From: Apoda limacodes
Lineage: Eukaryota; Arthropoda; Insecta; Lepidoptera; Limacodidae
DNA length: 64,000 bases
Direction: 5' to 3'
Assembly: GCA_946406115.1 (NCBI GenBank)
Contig: OX291544.1
Location: 10,106,001-10,170,000 of the forward strand
Under the pieces are notes generated by a model. That model saw only the letters and a program-made list of their open reading frames with translations. It did no database searches and was not told the origin of the DNA. Positions 45,132 to 56,828 of the stretch are shown here, one piece after another. A program made the translations under genes and the position numbers. Every line of letters begins with the position of its first letter. The stretch's first letter is position 1.

Positions 45132-48100
45132 CTCGCTGCAAAGTACAAAAAGTTTGCTTCAAAGTGCCATGGTTTAGGCGGGCTGCACCCTGACTCCCTG
45201 ATGAGGAGCAGTTTTCGAAGATTTGGTAGTTTCCCATACTTCAGCGACCATTATGATCAAACCCCTTATACATTATTTTTACCCCCAGATGCTACTGGGG
45301 GTACAACTACTATAGCAAACAGTTTTTGATATAATATAATGTTTCGTATGGGCGGCCATGTTGTTTTTCGCCATTTTAAAGATGTAAAAGTTTGTCCATA
45401 CTTACGGGACTATTTCGGTAAAAATATATTATTTTCACCCACGGAGACTTCTTCTGAGAGAACAATAGGCTCCAATAAAACATCACTATGGCGGCCATCT
45501 TGGAATTTTGGAAAATCAATAAATCGACTCAATATTTATTGTCAGCGAACCATAAACCCCCCGGATGTAAATTCTCAGCCGGATCGGTGAACAAATATTA
45601 AAATATTTACCCGCCATTTTGAATACGCCATGTTGACTTTTTTTCTACCAATCATCATTGCCCTTTACAATATTTGTTTGAGCGCCCCCCTCCTATAGCA
45701 AATCGTTTTCAAGATATCCTTCGTTGAATTGAATGTTTTGTATGGCGGTCATGTTGTTTTCCGCCATGTTGAATATTTTGCAATTTTTTTATACTCAAAG
45801 GTACCAATTTCATCAATCTTCCCATACATCGCTTTCACCCCCGGACACTCCTTCTGGAAGAACAATATTGGGAGAAAAATCGTCACTATGGCAGCCATCT
45901 TGAAATTTTGGAAAATCAACAAGCGACTAAATATTTAAAATCAGTGGCTCAAAAAACCCCGGATGCAAAATTTCAGCCGGATCGGTGAACAAATATCAAA
46001 TAAAAAATATTTTCGAGCGCCATTTTGAATCCGCCATTTTTCATTGCTTTTGCCACACCAGGCAGTTGCTCTTTGATGTCCTTTGCAACATTTGTTTGAG
46101 CACCTCCCCCCTATAGCAAATAGTTTCCGAGATAACCTTCGTTAAATATTTGTATGGCGGCCATGTTGTTTTTCGCCATTTTTAAGATCTGAAATTTTTC
46201 CTATACTTACGGTATAATTTCCTCATACTAACGAGACCGCTTTGATCAAATCCCCCATACATTAATTTCAACCCCGGAGACTTCTACTTGGAGAATAATA
46301 GGTATCGATAAATCATCACTATGGCGGCCATCTTTAAATTTTTGAAAATCAAAAAAATTACTAAATGTTTGGCATCAATGACCCCAAAAACCTCCGGATG
46401 CAAAGTTTCAGCCGGATGGGTAACAAATGTTTTCGACCGCTATTTTAAATCCGCCATCATTGAATTGAATGCTTTGTATGGCGGCCATATAATTTTTCGC
46501 CATTTCGAATATCTTGGAGTTTTCTAATAATCACACCATTTTAGATCAAACCCCCAATACATCTTTTTCACCCCCGGAGACTCTTTCTGGGAGACTAAAA
46601 GACTTCAATAAATCATCACTATGGCAGCCATCTTGAAATTTTGGAATATCAAAACTCTGACTGATTTTTTAGTATCAGTGACCCCGAAAACCCCCGGATG
46701 CAAAATTTCAGGCGGATGGGTGAACAAATGTTTTCGATCGCCATTTTGAATCCGCCATCTTGAATTTTTTTCCACCTGGCAGTTGCTCCTCATTGCCCTT
46801 TACAATATTTGTTCGAGCACCCCTCACCTAAAGCAAACAGTTTTGGAGATATCCTTCGTTGATATAATGTTAAGTATAGGCGGTCATGTTGTTTTCCGCT
46901 ATTTTGAAGATCTGAAAATTTCTCCATACTCACGGGACCATTTTGATCAAACCTCTCATACATACCTCCGGAGTCTCCTTCTGGGGGAACAATAGGCTTT
47001 AATAAAACATCACTATGGCGGCCATTTTGAAATTTTGGAAGGCCCCAAAAACCCCCGGGTGCAAAAATTCAGCCGGATCAGTGAATACTTCTTTCGACCG
47101 CCATTTTGAATCAGCCATCTTGAATTTTTTTTCAGCAAGGCAGTTGTTCTTTCGTGTCCTTTACAACATTTGTTTTAGCACTCCCCTTCTACAGCACATA
47201 GTTTTCAAGATATTCTTCGTTAAATATTTGTATGGCGGCTATGTTGTTTTCCGCCATTTTGATTTTTTTTATCGGCTATCGAATTTGACCAGGGTATAGC
47301 TGCACAAAGTACAAAAAGTTTGCCTCGGAACGCCACAGTTTAGACGGCCTGTACAGTGACTCCCTGATGAGGAGCAGTTTTCGAAGACCTGAAAGTTTTC
47401 CTATACTCACGGCACCGTTTCGATCAAACCCCTTATACATCATTTTTACCCCCGGAGACTCCTTCTGGGAGCCTTAAAGGTTTCAATAAATCATCACTAT
47501 GGTAGCGATCTTGAAATTTTAGAAAATCGATGAAACGACTAAATATTTAGTGTCAGCGACCCCGAAAACCCCCGGACGCAAAATTTCAGCCGGATCGGTG
47601 AACAAATGTTTTCGACCGCCATTTTGAATACGTCAACTTGATTTTTTTTTTCCTTTAGGCAGTTGCTCTTTGGTGTCCTTTACAATATTTGTTTGAGCAA
47701 CTCCCTCCTTTAGCAATTCGTTTTCGAGATATTCTTCGTTGAATTGAATATATTGTAGGGCGGCCATGTTGTTTTCCGCCATTTTGAAGTTTTGAAAGTT
47801 TTTCCATACTCACGGGACCATTTCTATCAAACCCCCCATACATAATTTTCACCTCCGAAGGCTCCTTCTGGGAGAACAATAGACTCTTACAAAACAGCGC
47901 TATGGCGGCCATCTTGAAATTTGAAAAAATCGAAAAACCGACTCAATATTCCATATCAACGACCCTTAAAACCCTCGGATGCAAAATTTAAGCCGGATCA
48001 GTGAACAAATGTTTTCGACCGCCATTTTGAATCCGCCATCTTGAATTTTTTTTTCGCCGGGCAATTGCTCTTTGGTGTCCTTTACAACAATTGTTTGAGC

Positions 48101-48450
48101 ACCTCCCACCTATAGCAAATAGTTTCCGAGATATCCTTCGTTGAATATTTGTATGGCGGCCATGTTGTTTTCCGCCATTTTGATTTTTTTTTACCTGCGA
48201 TCGAATTTGACCAAGTTGTAAGTTCCTAAAGTGAAAAAATTATCCCCCTAAGGGCAATAGTTTGAGCGGGCTGCATCCTGACTCTCTGATGATGAGCAGA
48301 TTACTAAGATCTGGAAGATTACCCATACTCGCCGGCCCAGTTGAATCACTTTCCCCATACATCATTTTCACCCCCGGAGTCTCCTTCTGGGAGAACAATT
48401 GTGTCAGTGAGTCAGTCAGTCTGTGGGTCTGCAGCTTTATATATTATAAT
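45132..48450 (+). repeat. Tandem array 1: about seven diverged units of roughly 400 bp
   Basis: The anchor GCCGGATCGGTGAAC or a variant occurs at about 45578, 45976, 46411, 46711, 47072, 47589 and 47992. Each unit has, in order, ATGGCGGCCATCTTGAAATT, ACCCCGAAAACCCCCGGATG, the anchor, CGACCGCCATTTTGAATCC, CTTTACAACATTTGTTTGAG, TATGGCGGCCATGTTGTTTT and CACCCCCGGAGACTCCTTCT. The array ends in a GTCAGTGAGTCAGTCAGTCT tract and CAGCTTTATATATTATAATA. Open frames within it change from unit to unit and do not look like protein. Function and class are unknown. Confidence 0.9.
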
Positions 48451-48471
48451 AACTAGAGTTTAAGTATTTCG
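48451..48471 (+). repeat. 21-bp direct repeat, right copy
   Basis: Exact repeat of 45111-45131, 19 bases before the fold-back element. Confidence 0.85.
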
Positions 48472-48489
48472 TTTTCGTTATTGCATAAG

Positions 48490-49957
48490 TAGTCTGGTCG
48501 AGAAGTGAGTTTTCTGCGAAAAATAGTTAGAACAAATTTAAAAATATGGGGTTTGGTTTTTTGGATTCAGAATTTTATTCTGAAAAAGGGGAATTTTTGA
48601 ATTTTTTTGCTATTTAATATTGCAATTGTTATTAACAAAAAACGAAGAGAGAAAAAGGTGGTCTCCGTTTTTTAACAATAACTACAAAAATATTAAAAGC
48701 TCCATTTTGAAAAAAGATTCTAAAAGAGGAGAAAATCTCATAAAAAAAGTCTTGACTCCCGAAATTGTAGTGCCATTATTTATAATTTTAATTTAACGTT
48801 AAAAATAGCGTTCCGCGCGGCAGTTTTAACGTTGTGACGTCGCCGCCAAACAAACTAAGCGTCAGAAAATAATTTTTTTATAATATTTATTATCAATATA
48901 AAAATTTGAATAAATTATGGTATCATTTAGACACTTGAAGGAATACAATCCAGTTTGCAATAAAATTTTAACTTGATTTTTGTTTAACTTATCCAATTGT
49001 TAATAGTTATTAACAACTAAAAATTTTTTTTAAGAAAATTTTTTTTTCTAAAAATCATTATTCCACTTTGACAATATAATGGCAAAAAAATTTTTTTAAA
49101 AATATTAAATTTGCCTATTCGTTTATAAAAAAATTTTAAACAAATGATGTAAAAAATTTTTCAACTAAGCAATGAAATGTAAAAAATTGATACAAAAACA
49201 GTGAAAATCAAAGATTTCGTAAAAAAAAATTTTTTAACTACATTTTCCGGATTTTTCATTTTTTGTTAACTTAGAAAAATCATTATAAACAAATAAAAAA
49301 ACTTTAATAAATTTTTATACCGGAATCTTGTTTATTGAGTATATCAGAGTAAGCTCCAAGAGGAAAAAGATTTTTAGCTAAATTATTTAAACGTTTATGA
49401 TAGATTTTATGTTATCTTAAGTTCATGAAAAATAACTTAATTAACAATTGGATAAGTTAAACAAAAATCAAGTTAAAATTTTTTTGCAAACTGGATTGTA
49501 TTTCTTCAAGTGTCTAAATGATACTATAATTTATTCAAATTTTTATATTGATAATAAATATTATAAAAAAAATTATTTTCTGACGCTTAGTTTGTTTGGC
49601 GGCGACGTCACAACGTTAAAACTGCCGCGCGGAACGCTATTTTCAACGTTAAATTAAAATTATAAATAATTGCACCACAATTTCGGGAGTCGAGACTTTT
49701 TTTATGAAATTTTCTCCTCTTTTAGAATCTCTTTTCAAAATGGAGCTTTTTTTAATATTTTTGAAGTTATTGTTAAAAAACGTAGACCACCTTTTCTCTC
49801 TTCGTTTTTTGTTAATAACAATTGCAATATTTAATAGCAAAAAAATTCCAAAATTCCCCTTTTTCAGAATAAAATTCTGAATCCAAAAAACTAAACCCCA
49901 TATTTTTAAATTTGTTCTAACTATTTTTCGCAGAAAACTCACTTCTCGAACAGACTA
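48490..49957. mobile_element. 1.47-kb fold-back element, about 520-bp arms
   Basis: The left arm starts TAGTCTGGTCGAGAAGTGAG (48490) and runs to about 49010. The right arm, from about 49440, ends CTCACTTCTCGAACAGACTA (49957). The arms match along their whole length, for instance AACTGCCGCGCGGAACGCTA at 49620 against TAGCGTTCCGCGCGGCAGTT at 48807. The AT-rich loop of about 430 bases has no coding sense. TA at both outer edges could be a Tc1/mariner-type TA target duplication. The arms are only mildly diverged, so the element is young or under gene conversion. Confidence 0.9.
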
Positions 49958-49974
49958 TGGCAGCTCGCGTGGTC

Positions 49975-50895
49975 TTTGTGGTGTAAACCCCTCATAAATA
50001 TATTTTACTTACGAAGACTACCACTGGAAGAATAACAGGTTTCAATAAAACAGAACTAAAGCGGCCATCTTGAGATATTGGAAAATCAATAAATTGACTT
50101 TATATTTAGTGTCAGCGAATCATAAAACCCCCGGATGCAAATTCTCAGCCGGATCGGTTAACAAATATTTTCGACCGCCATTTTGAATCCGCCATCGTGA
50201 ATTTTTTCTACCAATCATCATTGCCGCAGTTTCCCCATACTCACAGGAGCATTTTGATTAACCCCCATACATAATTTTCACCCCGGCGACTTCTTCTAGG
50301 AGAATGATAGATTAAATAAATCATTACTATGGCGGCTATCTTGAAGTTTTGGAAAATCGGAAAAATCAAGTAAATATTTAGTATTAGCGACCCCGAAATC
50401 CCCCGGACGCAAAGTTTCAGTCGGTTCGGTGAACAAATTTTTTCGACCGCCATTTTGAATCGGCCATCATGATTTTTTTTTCCTTTAGGTGTGTGTTTGG
50501 TGTCCTTTACAATATTTGTTCGAAAACCTCCCTCCTATAGCAATTCTTCGTTGAATTAAATATATATCGTAGGGCGGCCATGTTGTTTTCCGCCATTTTG
50601 AAGTTTTCCCATACTCACGGGACCATTTCTATCAAACCCCCTATACATCATTTTCAACTCTGAATATGCCTTCTGGGAGTAGAATAGACTTCAACAAAAC
50701 AGCACTACGGCGGCCATCTTGAAATTTTGCAAAATCAAAAAACCGACTGAATGTTAAGTATAAGCAACCTCGAAAACCCCCGGACGCAAAATTTCAGCTG
50801 GATCGGTGAACAAATGTTTTCGACCGCAATTACTTTCCCCATACATCACTTTCACCCCCGGAGGCTCCTTCTGGGAGAACAATTCGCTGCATAAG
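49975..50895 (+). repeat. Tandem array 2: three more units
   Basis: The same unit as array 1, with anchors at about 50148, 50420 and 50797. It resumes within 20 bases of the fold-back element's right edge and ends at GGAGGCTCCTTCTGGGAGAA. Confidence 0.88.
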
Positions 50896-51100
50896 CAGCT
50901 CAAATGGTCTTTTTTGTAATTTTATTATGTGCATTATGTAAATAATTTTGCCAAACTATTTGCCAGATTTTAAAATATCTTATTAGCTATGGGGGTTTCT
51001 AGTAGAAGAAAATTAAGGGATTTGACTGTCGGCCGCTCAAGGTTGTCAAGGCCGCGACTTTATTTCCGGCTAGCGAGGCTTGCATGTGAAAGTAAGGAAA
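50896..51100. other. Short non-array interval
   Basis: It contains GACTGTCGGCCGCTCAAGG and neighbouring text unlike the array. Origin unknown. Confidence 0.4.
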
Positions 51101-51765
51101 TACGATGGTGGACTGGACCGACGGAATGGAAATCACTATTTTTAAATTTTGGAAAATCAAAAAATCGACTCAATATTTAGTATCGGCGACCCCGAAAACC
51201 CCCGGATGCAAAGTTTCATTCGGATCGGTGAACATTTTGAATCCGCCATTTTTGATTGTTTTTGCACCTGGCAGTTGCTCTTTGATGTCCTTTGCAACAT
51301 TTGTTTGAGCACCTCCCCCCTATAACAAATAGTTTCCGAGATAACCTTCGTTAAATATTTGTATGCCGGTCATGTTGTTTTCCACCATTTTTAAGATCTC
51401 AAATTTTTCCTTTACTTACGGTATCATTTCCTCATACTAACGAGACCGTTTTGATCAAATCCCCCATACATTAATTTCAACCCCGGAGACTTCTACTTGG
51501 AGAAAAATAGGTATCGATAAATCATCACTATGGCGGCCATCTTGAATTTTTGGAGAATCTAAAAATCTACTGAATATAATTCAGTGACCCCGAAAACCCG
51601 CGGATGCCAAGTTTCAGTCGGATCGGGGAACAAATGTTTTCCACCGCCATTTTGAATCCGCCATCTTGATTTTGCCCGGGGGCTCCTTATGGGAGAACAA
51701 TTCTGTCAGTGAGTCAGTCAGTCAGTGAGTGGGTCTCCAGCTTTATATATTATAATAATTATAAT
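51101..51765 (+). repeat. Tandem array 3: two units and the terminal tract
   Basis: Anchors lie at about 51219 and 51617. It ends like array 1, with GTCAGTGAGTCAGTCAGTCA and CAGCTTTATATATTATAATA, so this tract is probably the true end of the repeated element. Confidence 0.88.
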
Positions 51766-51994
51766 AGTTTATGTCTTTTTGCAGAAAACAATCTAATTTA
51801 TTAGTTTCTTACAGCTTCTGTATCTCATTCAAATAGTAAAGTCATGTTTCATACTGTAATACCAAAGTTAAGTTGGGTGTCTGTGTCAACGAGTGGCATC
51901 GATCAAACATTTGTGGCGGCATGATACGCTTAGAACCCGTTATTGATATATGAGTTGTGTGCTTCGACGAAGAGGTTATGTAAATAAAACCGGC

Positions 51995-52135
51995 CAAGTG
52001 CGAGTCAGATTCGCCCACCGAGGATTCCGGACCACTATTTACGTAATTTACGAAAACAAAAAAAACAACAAGTGTGCCGCTAAGGGGTCATCCATCCAAT
52101 CACTGACCTAGCCTGACGCTGCTTAACTTTGAATA
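51995..52135 (-). repeat. MITE end joined to a 5S-like fragment
   Basis: CGGCCAAGTGCGAGTCAGATT and GATTCCGGACCACTAT are the outer part of the GGTACGGAACCCT repeat. After an A-rich linker, GTGTGCCGCTAAGGGGTCAT through GACGCTGCTTAAC (52072-52128) is the complement of the 5S 3' half. Here the two repeat types are fused into one unit. Confidence 0.65.
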
Positions 52136-52919
52136 CTTATAGTTTTTAACAAACAAATGTGTAACTGTTTATCTTAATAATTGCTAGATGGCGCTGTAGC
52201 GGTAATTTAAAATGGTAATAGCTCGGGCCCGTCTCAAGCTTGGCCGGTTTGTTGTTATACTTTAAAGCTCACACTATAAGTTTCAAGCTTACTTACATAC
52301 GTGTTACTGTTTTTACGATAGAGCAAATGCAACGAAGACGTGTTTCTTGTATAGGGACGCCCCTCAAATTTTCACTTTTTTAACTTCCACTACAACAATC
52401 CACCAATATTAAACACAATTCGTGAAAAGATCAGGCTTTGTGCCTGTGCGGAACTTTGTTCTTCTTACTCTACTCTCTTTTAGTATATAAGTTAACGCTG
52501 TAAAGTGGCAAAGTAGAATAATAATAATAATTTTGGTAATATATTTTCTTACCTATTCGAAGAAAAGCCCTCGCTCGATTCAGCACTAGTATATTGTTCA
52601 CATAGGGGAAAAACGTCCGATTATTAACAAAGGTTTTAGATTGAGTACTTAAAAACACTCGAGTTAGGCATCGCACTCTACCCCGAGTAAAACATAGTGC
52701 TTTATACTACACTTACAGTAAATAAAAGTAGCTTATGAAACTGTTGCATAATAAGGGAATTTAAACACCAGTAACAACCGAGCCGAAGAGGCGAGGTTTT
52801 TAATAGTATCACATGAGTATTTTAATACCTATAGTTATGTGCAGTTTCATACACTACTTTATCTACTCTCATACATTGGGATTCAAATAAAAGATCAAAG
52901 AGTAAGAAATAGTTTCCGA
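52136..52919. other. AT-rich stretch with nothing firm
   Basis: A minus-strand frame at 52676 to 52470 has no known motif. The word AGATGGCGCT at about 52186 is typical of lepidopteran short repeats. Confidence 0.4.
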
Positions 52920-53345
52920 TAACGATGTGGTCTTTTATGCATTTTCCATGCCATAAAGACGGTGCAGGGTTGTTACCTCCTGGCTAATTGACGGCCTTGT
53001 CATTACAATTCAAATGAGCCCAACCTCGAAGGTTTTACTAGTAACCATTAAAGAGTTCCACTATATTTCTTTTGTCTCCATCATCAGACTCTTGCCACCA
53101 TGGGTAATGAAAGAGGCTTGTAACAACCAATCGAACGAGTCAAAACAGGAAGGGTTTGCAAATAGCCATTGAAGAATGTCAGTATCTACATCTTGGCTTC
53201 CTCATCAGATCAGCTTAAGTTGCCAATTTTTAGTATTGGTATGTAATCCACATATAACTGCAAAGTTTTAAACTGCCAAGACGTTCCAACTCGGCAAAAA
53301 CGAGCAAAACCTCATTTTAACGAAGGAAAAAAGTTTACTGCAGTG
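52920..53345. repeat. Decayed repeat with two related halves
   Basis: TTTTGTCTCCATCATCAGAC (about 53069) and TTGGCTTCCTCATCAGATCA (about 53193) sit in the same context (GAGCCCAACC...AACCATTAAAGA against GAGTCAAAAC...AGCCATTGAAGA). This suggests a 124-base duplication within a known-looking lepidopteran repeat. Confidence 0.5.
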
Positions 53346-54039
53346 CCCCCTAGTAAGTTTTCACCGTTACACCTATCTAAGAATAATAACTAATCAACCA
53401 CCAACCCATACTAAAAAACGTCATCATTTGCACAAACAAACAACATCTCTCACCCTAAAATTATTCTCGCTTCTCCGTGCCGTTGTGGGTAAAAAGCAAA
53501 AATCTATAACGTCCTTGGTAAAAAGAGGTAATTAAAACAAAAAATTGCAAAACTTCCCTTGTTTTTGGTATGGTACATATTTAGAAGATGCTTTAAATAA
53601 GATTATAATGCTTTTTTTGCTTTTATATATTTTAACATACCCATAAAATATCTTAAGTTTTTCCCTCTTTGTTAGTTCCTGACAAACAATAATAATCAAG
53701 TCAGGATTAGATATTAGTTTTGAAATAAATACCAGAAACTATTCCTAATTTAATTATTTTAATTTAATTTTTAATTTTTTTAGAATTGCTGGGCTTAGCT
53801 CCTCTTCCATCCGCATCAAGTGACCACCGTCGCCGTTTAACGCTTGGCCTTCCGTACGCGGTCTTAACTCCAGGACACGTCTGCTCCATCGGCTATCGCT
53901 CGTCCAACAGACGTGAGCAACCTACAGCCGAGGCGTAGTCACTCACACACTTAAAGAAATAAAGTAATATGTCTTGTAGTACCTGAGTAATATTAGTTTC
54001 ATTTAATATTGTATATAATAATTTCACTAAGAAAATTAT
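53346..54039. other. Noncoding stretch with a GC-rich repeat piece
   Basis: At 53787-53940 GC-rich text (GTCGCCGTTTAACGCTTGGC) ends in AGAAATAAAGTAATA, a polyadenylation-like end. It is probably a retroelement 3' remnant. Confidence 0.4.
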
Positions 54040-54108
54040 CGTATCCGTAGCCTAGTGGATAGACGTATCAGATCTTAATACGTGTACTCGAATCTCACCA
54101 TATGCCTT
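54040..54108 (+). repeat. tRNA-like sequence (SINE head or tRNA remnant)
   Basis: CGTAGCCTAGTGGATAGACG fits an A box, and TACTCGAATCTC fits a weak B box 35 bases on. The acceptor and anticodon arms do not fold convincingly, so a working tRNA is unlikely. Confidence 0.5.
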
Positions 54109-54369
54109 TCTTTTTGTTTTTGTAACATTTTACGAATTGAGAATATTTTGTTTGGTTAATCAGCTTAGACCAATTTTTTATTTCTCGTTCGTTGCCGATT
54201 TGCTTCTGGGGGTAGGTGCTGACAAGTTTGGTGTTTTCATTTAGCTATTAAGTTAGATGCGGTAATAACTTAGGTCGTAGCCATTTTGTCGTTGTGGGTG
54301 TGTTACTGAAGGTGGTTGTGTTGATAAGGTTGTTTTGTGTTTTTATTAAATTTCTTTGCTAAAAATAAT

Positions 54370-54680
54370 ATGCAGGCCAATATTAATATTCAAGAGAGGA
54401 TGCGTATTATAGAACTATATAATATGGGTTACAATAAATCTCAAATTTGCAATGACACTGGTTTTACCGTAAGTATTTTATTTGATGTTAATGTTATATC
54501 ATAATTTTTTAATACCGCACTTTTTTGTAAGTAAATTTATAACAAAAAAAATTAAAATATAATTTCAGTAGTTTGAAAAATGTTTATTTTAATCTGGCTA
54601 TTTGGTTTTTAGTGGATTACCGTAAAGCGTTGGGTCTCGCGCAACCAAGAGGAGGGGAGTTTATCAACTCGACCTCGAAG
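54370..54680 (+). pseudogene. Start of a Tc1-type transposase or derived gene, with an intron
   Basis: Exon 54370-54468 reads MQANINIQERMRIIELYNMG, then YNKSQICNDTGFT. A consensus donor GTAAGT follows. An acceptor TTTTTTAG at 54612 opens WITVKRWVSRNQEEGSLSTR, then PRS, in phase 0. Joined, this is a helix-turn-helix DNA-binding domain like the N-terminus of Tc1/mariner transposases (x-T-V-x-R-W then EGSL-TRPRSG). Right after PRS a GGTACGGAACCCT-family repeat cuts the gene off. No catalytic DDE part is found. The intron is odd for an ordinary transposase and could mean a domesticated gene that later broke. Confidence 0.6.
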
Positions 54681-54786
54681 TCTTCTGTGAAAATTTCAAT
54701 TGTTTAACTATCACGGTTCATGAGATACAGCCTGAGCCTTAGTAATAGGGTTCCGCTAATTACCCTTTGGGTACGGAACCCTAAAA
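54680..54786 (+). mobile_element. Right end of a GGTACGGAACCCT-family repeat
   Basis: CTTCTGTGAAAATTTCAATT, CGGTTCATGAGATACAGCCT and GGTACGGAACCCTAAAAA match the right half of the copy at 23821-24107. The left half is absent and the junction lies inside the transposase fragment. Confidence 0.75.
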
Positions 54787-55975
54787 ATAAAGTACTATTT
54801 TTCTTACAGATATAATTTTACATTTCAATATATTTTGTGACTTGTATTTTTTTTTATTGTTATGGTTAAGTTTCAATTTTCTTTTCATTATGAAAACGAA
54901 TACTTAAGCTATAACCATAGGAAATATATATATAGAAAAAAGAGACATTTATCAAAAACATTATTTATGATTCATAAAATTTAATTTTAATTCTTGCAAA
55001 CAAAACAAAAAGTTCTCATACCAACTGGTCCTTTTCAGAGAGAACTAGATGTCAAAACATAAAAAAAAAAAAGTTATTCCTAACAAAAATACTCAATACG
55101 GAAATAGCGTGATTTTAACAAAAAAGGCTCGCTGGATTAAGTCGCAGCGCCTACCTACACTACCATTACACCACCGGGCAGATATCATTTAATGCGAAAT
55201 AAACAATACGTATGTAGAACAACACTGCAGTTTACACCTAATTAATTTGTTAGGTTAAGAAACCAAAAGATAGAAGAAGAACGGTTTAAATAAACTGGTT
55301 AGTATAAAGAAAACTAAACCTAATTTTGTCGATTTAAGGTTAATATTATTGACAGTTCTGATAATGTTAATGTGTGAGTGCGAGATTCACAGAATGGCTT
55401 CACGCAATTTTAACCTTTACACTATGCATGCACTTTAGCAAATGACTGTACAACACATGGAGTCGAAACGAGTGTACTATTCTTTACATAATATATGCAA
55501 AATTTTAACAACACAGAATAAAATATAAACAATTAATTCTAAAAAGTAATTTATGCAAAACTGCTAGACTATAAAAGTTATTTTAAAAATAACTCAAGCG
55601 GCGGAACGCCAGATGTCGGATAATAAAGTATTCATATTTCAGACACACTTTCATACGTATTCTTATGTGTTCTTGTACAACGATATTCCATTTTCAAGAT
55701 GCCTATCTAAGTCTAATAAATTTAGTGAAAAGGTATCAACTGTACTGAGTGTTTATGTTAATTTTTGCGTGTTTTAGCTAAAAATACAATGTCTATGTAA
55801 ATTTATATAAAAATATTGTTTATATAAAAAATTATGTTGCTTGTTTTTATTTAAGATAATTGTTACTTGAATTAAAATTCAAATTTTATTGTTGTGTATT
55901 TACTAAGTTTTTTCAAACAACAATAACAGTACAAAACAGAATTGAGGATTTTTGACGCTTCATGTAGTGTTCCCG
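54787..55975. other. AT-rich stretch with a tRNA-like SINE head
   Basis: At 55135-55192 the minus strand reads TGCCCGGTGGTGTAATGGTA and GTGTAGGTAGGCGC, a tRNA-like A-box region found at the head of lepidopteran SINEs. Otherwise nothing is recognised. Confidence 0.5.
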
Positions 55976-56158
55976 GGTCAATCAACTTTTAAGTGTACAT
56001 CAATGATAAATTTTAATTTTTTAATTTTATTTAAAAAAAAGTATTATTTTTTAATTTTTGATGTAGATAATTAATTATATTTTAAGAATTTACATAGAGC
56101 AGAACGATTTATTTAAATAAAATAGTAAATTTGACTTCAAAATCCTCATGACTCTATA

Positions 56159-56455
56159 CCTGACTCAAAATCTATTTGCAATTCGGGTAAACAAAAATGA
56201 CCTTGACGCGCGTCTTTCGCTTTGTGAGTCTATGCAATATATACATAAATACGTATAATATTGCTCATCCTAAATTTGGAATTTTGTAGATTTAAGGTTT
56301 AATCAGTGTTGTGATTTGAAAATCAGTTAAAGAATGTGACAATAAAGGTAATCATGTCAGTATTTTAATGATTTATGATTAAATTACCAGAATAAGTGAA
56401 CATTAAGTAATATTAGGTTATGTTTACAAGATTTGCAAATAGATTTTGAGTCAGG
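56159..56455. repeat. Inverted repeat with 23-bp perfect arms
   Basis: CCTGACTCAAAATCTATTTG onward (56159-56181) is exactly mirrored at 56433-56455. Weaker matching continues inward for some 20 bases (GGGTAAAC against GTTTACA). It looks like a small MITE of about 300 bases. Confidence 0.8.
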
Positions 56456-56828
56456 TTTAGTTAAAATAGTCCCATGGACAACTAACTAAATATACTTCTG
56501 AATTATTTGAAATTCATTCAAATTGTAAACCGTCACTTCATTCTCACTTAATAAAGGATAGATTTCAATTTATCTTCAAGGAATAAATGACGCTACTTTT
56601 AATTTATAAGTTATTCCCAATAATATTGTCTCTTGGACAACGACGAACTTTAAATATAACGAACTTTTCATTTAACTTGTAGAATAATAATTAATACGTG
56701 ATATTTAACTCTCTTTATGAATTCACTTTTAATTGTAACGTTCATATTTGAAAATTTTGTAAACCTTACTGTTTATTTAAAAAGTAAAAATGACGATAAT
56801 GTGTCTTTAGGAGACAGGGACAAAATGG

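Noticed and set aside
45339..48456. Several open frames of 60-100 codons inside the GCCAT-rich array (starting MGGHVVFRHF, MAAIFKFLKI and similar)
   Set aside because: They change frame between units and come from translated repeat DNA (GCGGCCAT...); no unit keeps one frame.
54040..54108. A functional tRNA gene
   Set aside because: The B box is weak and no acceptor stem can be drawn.
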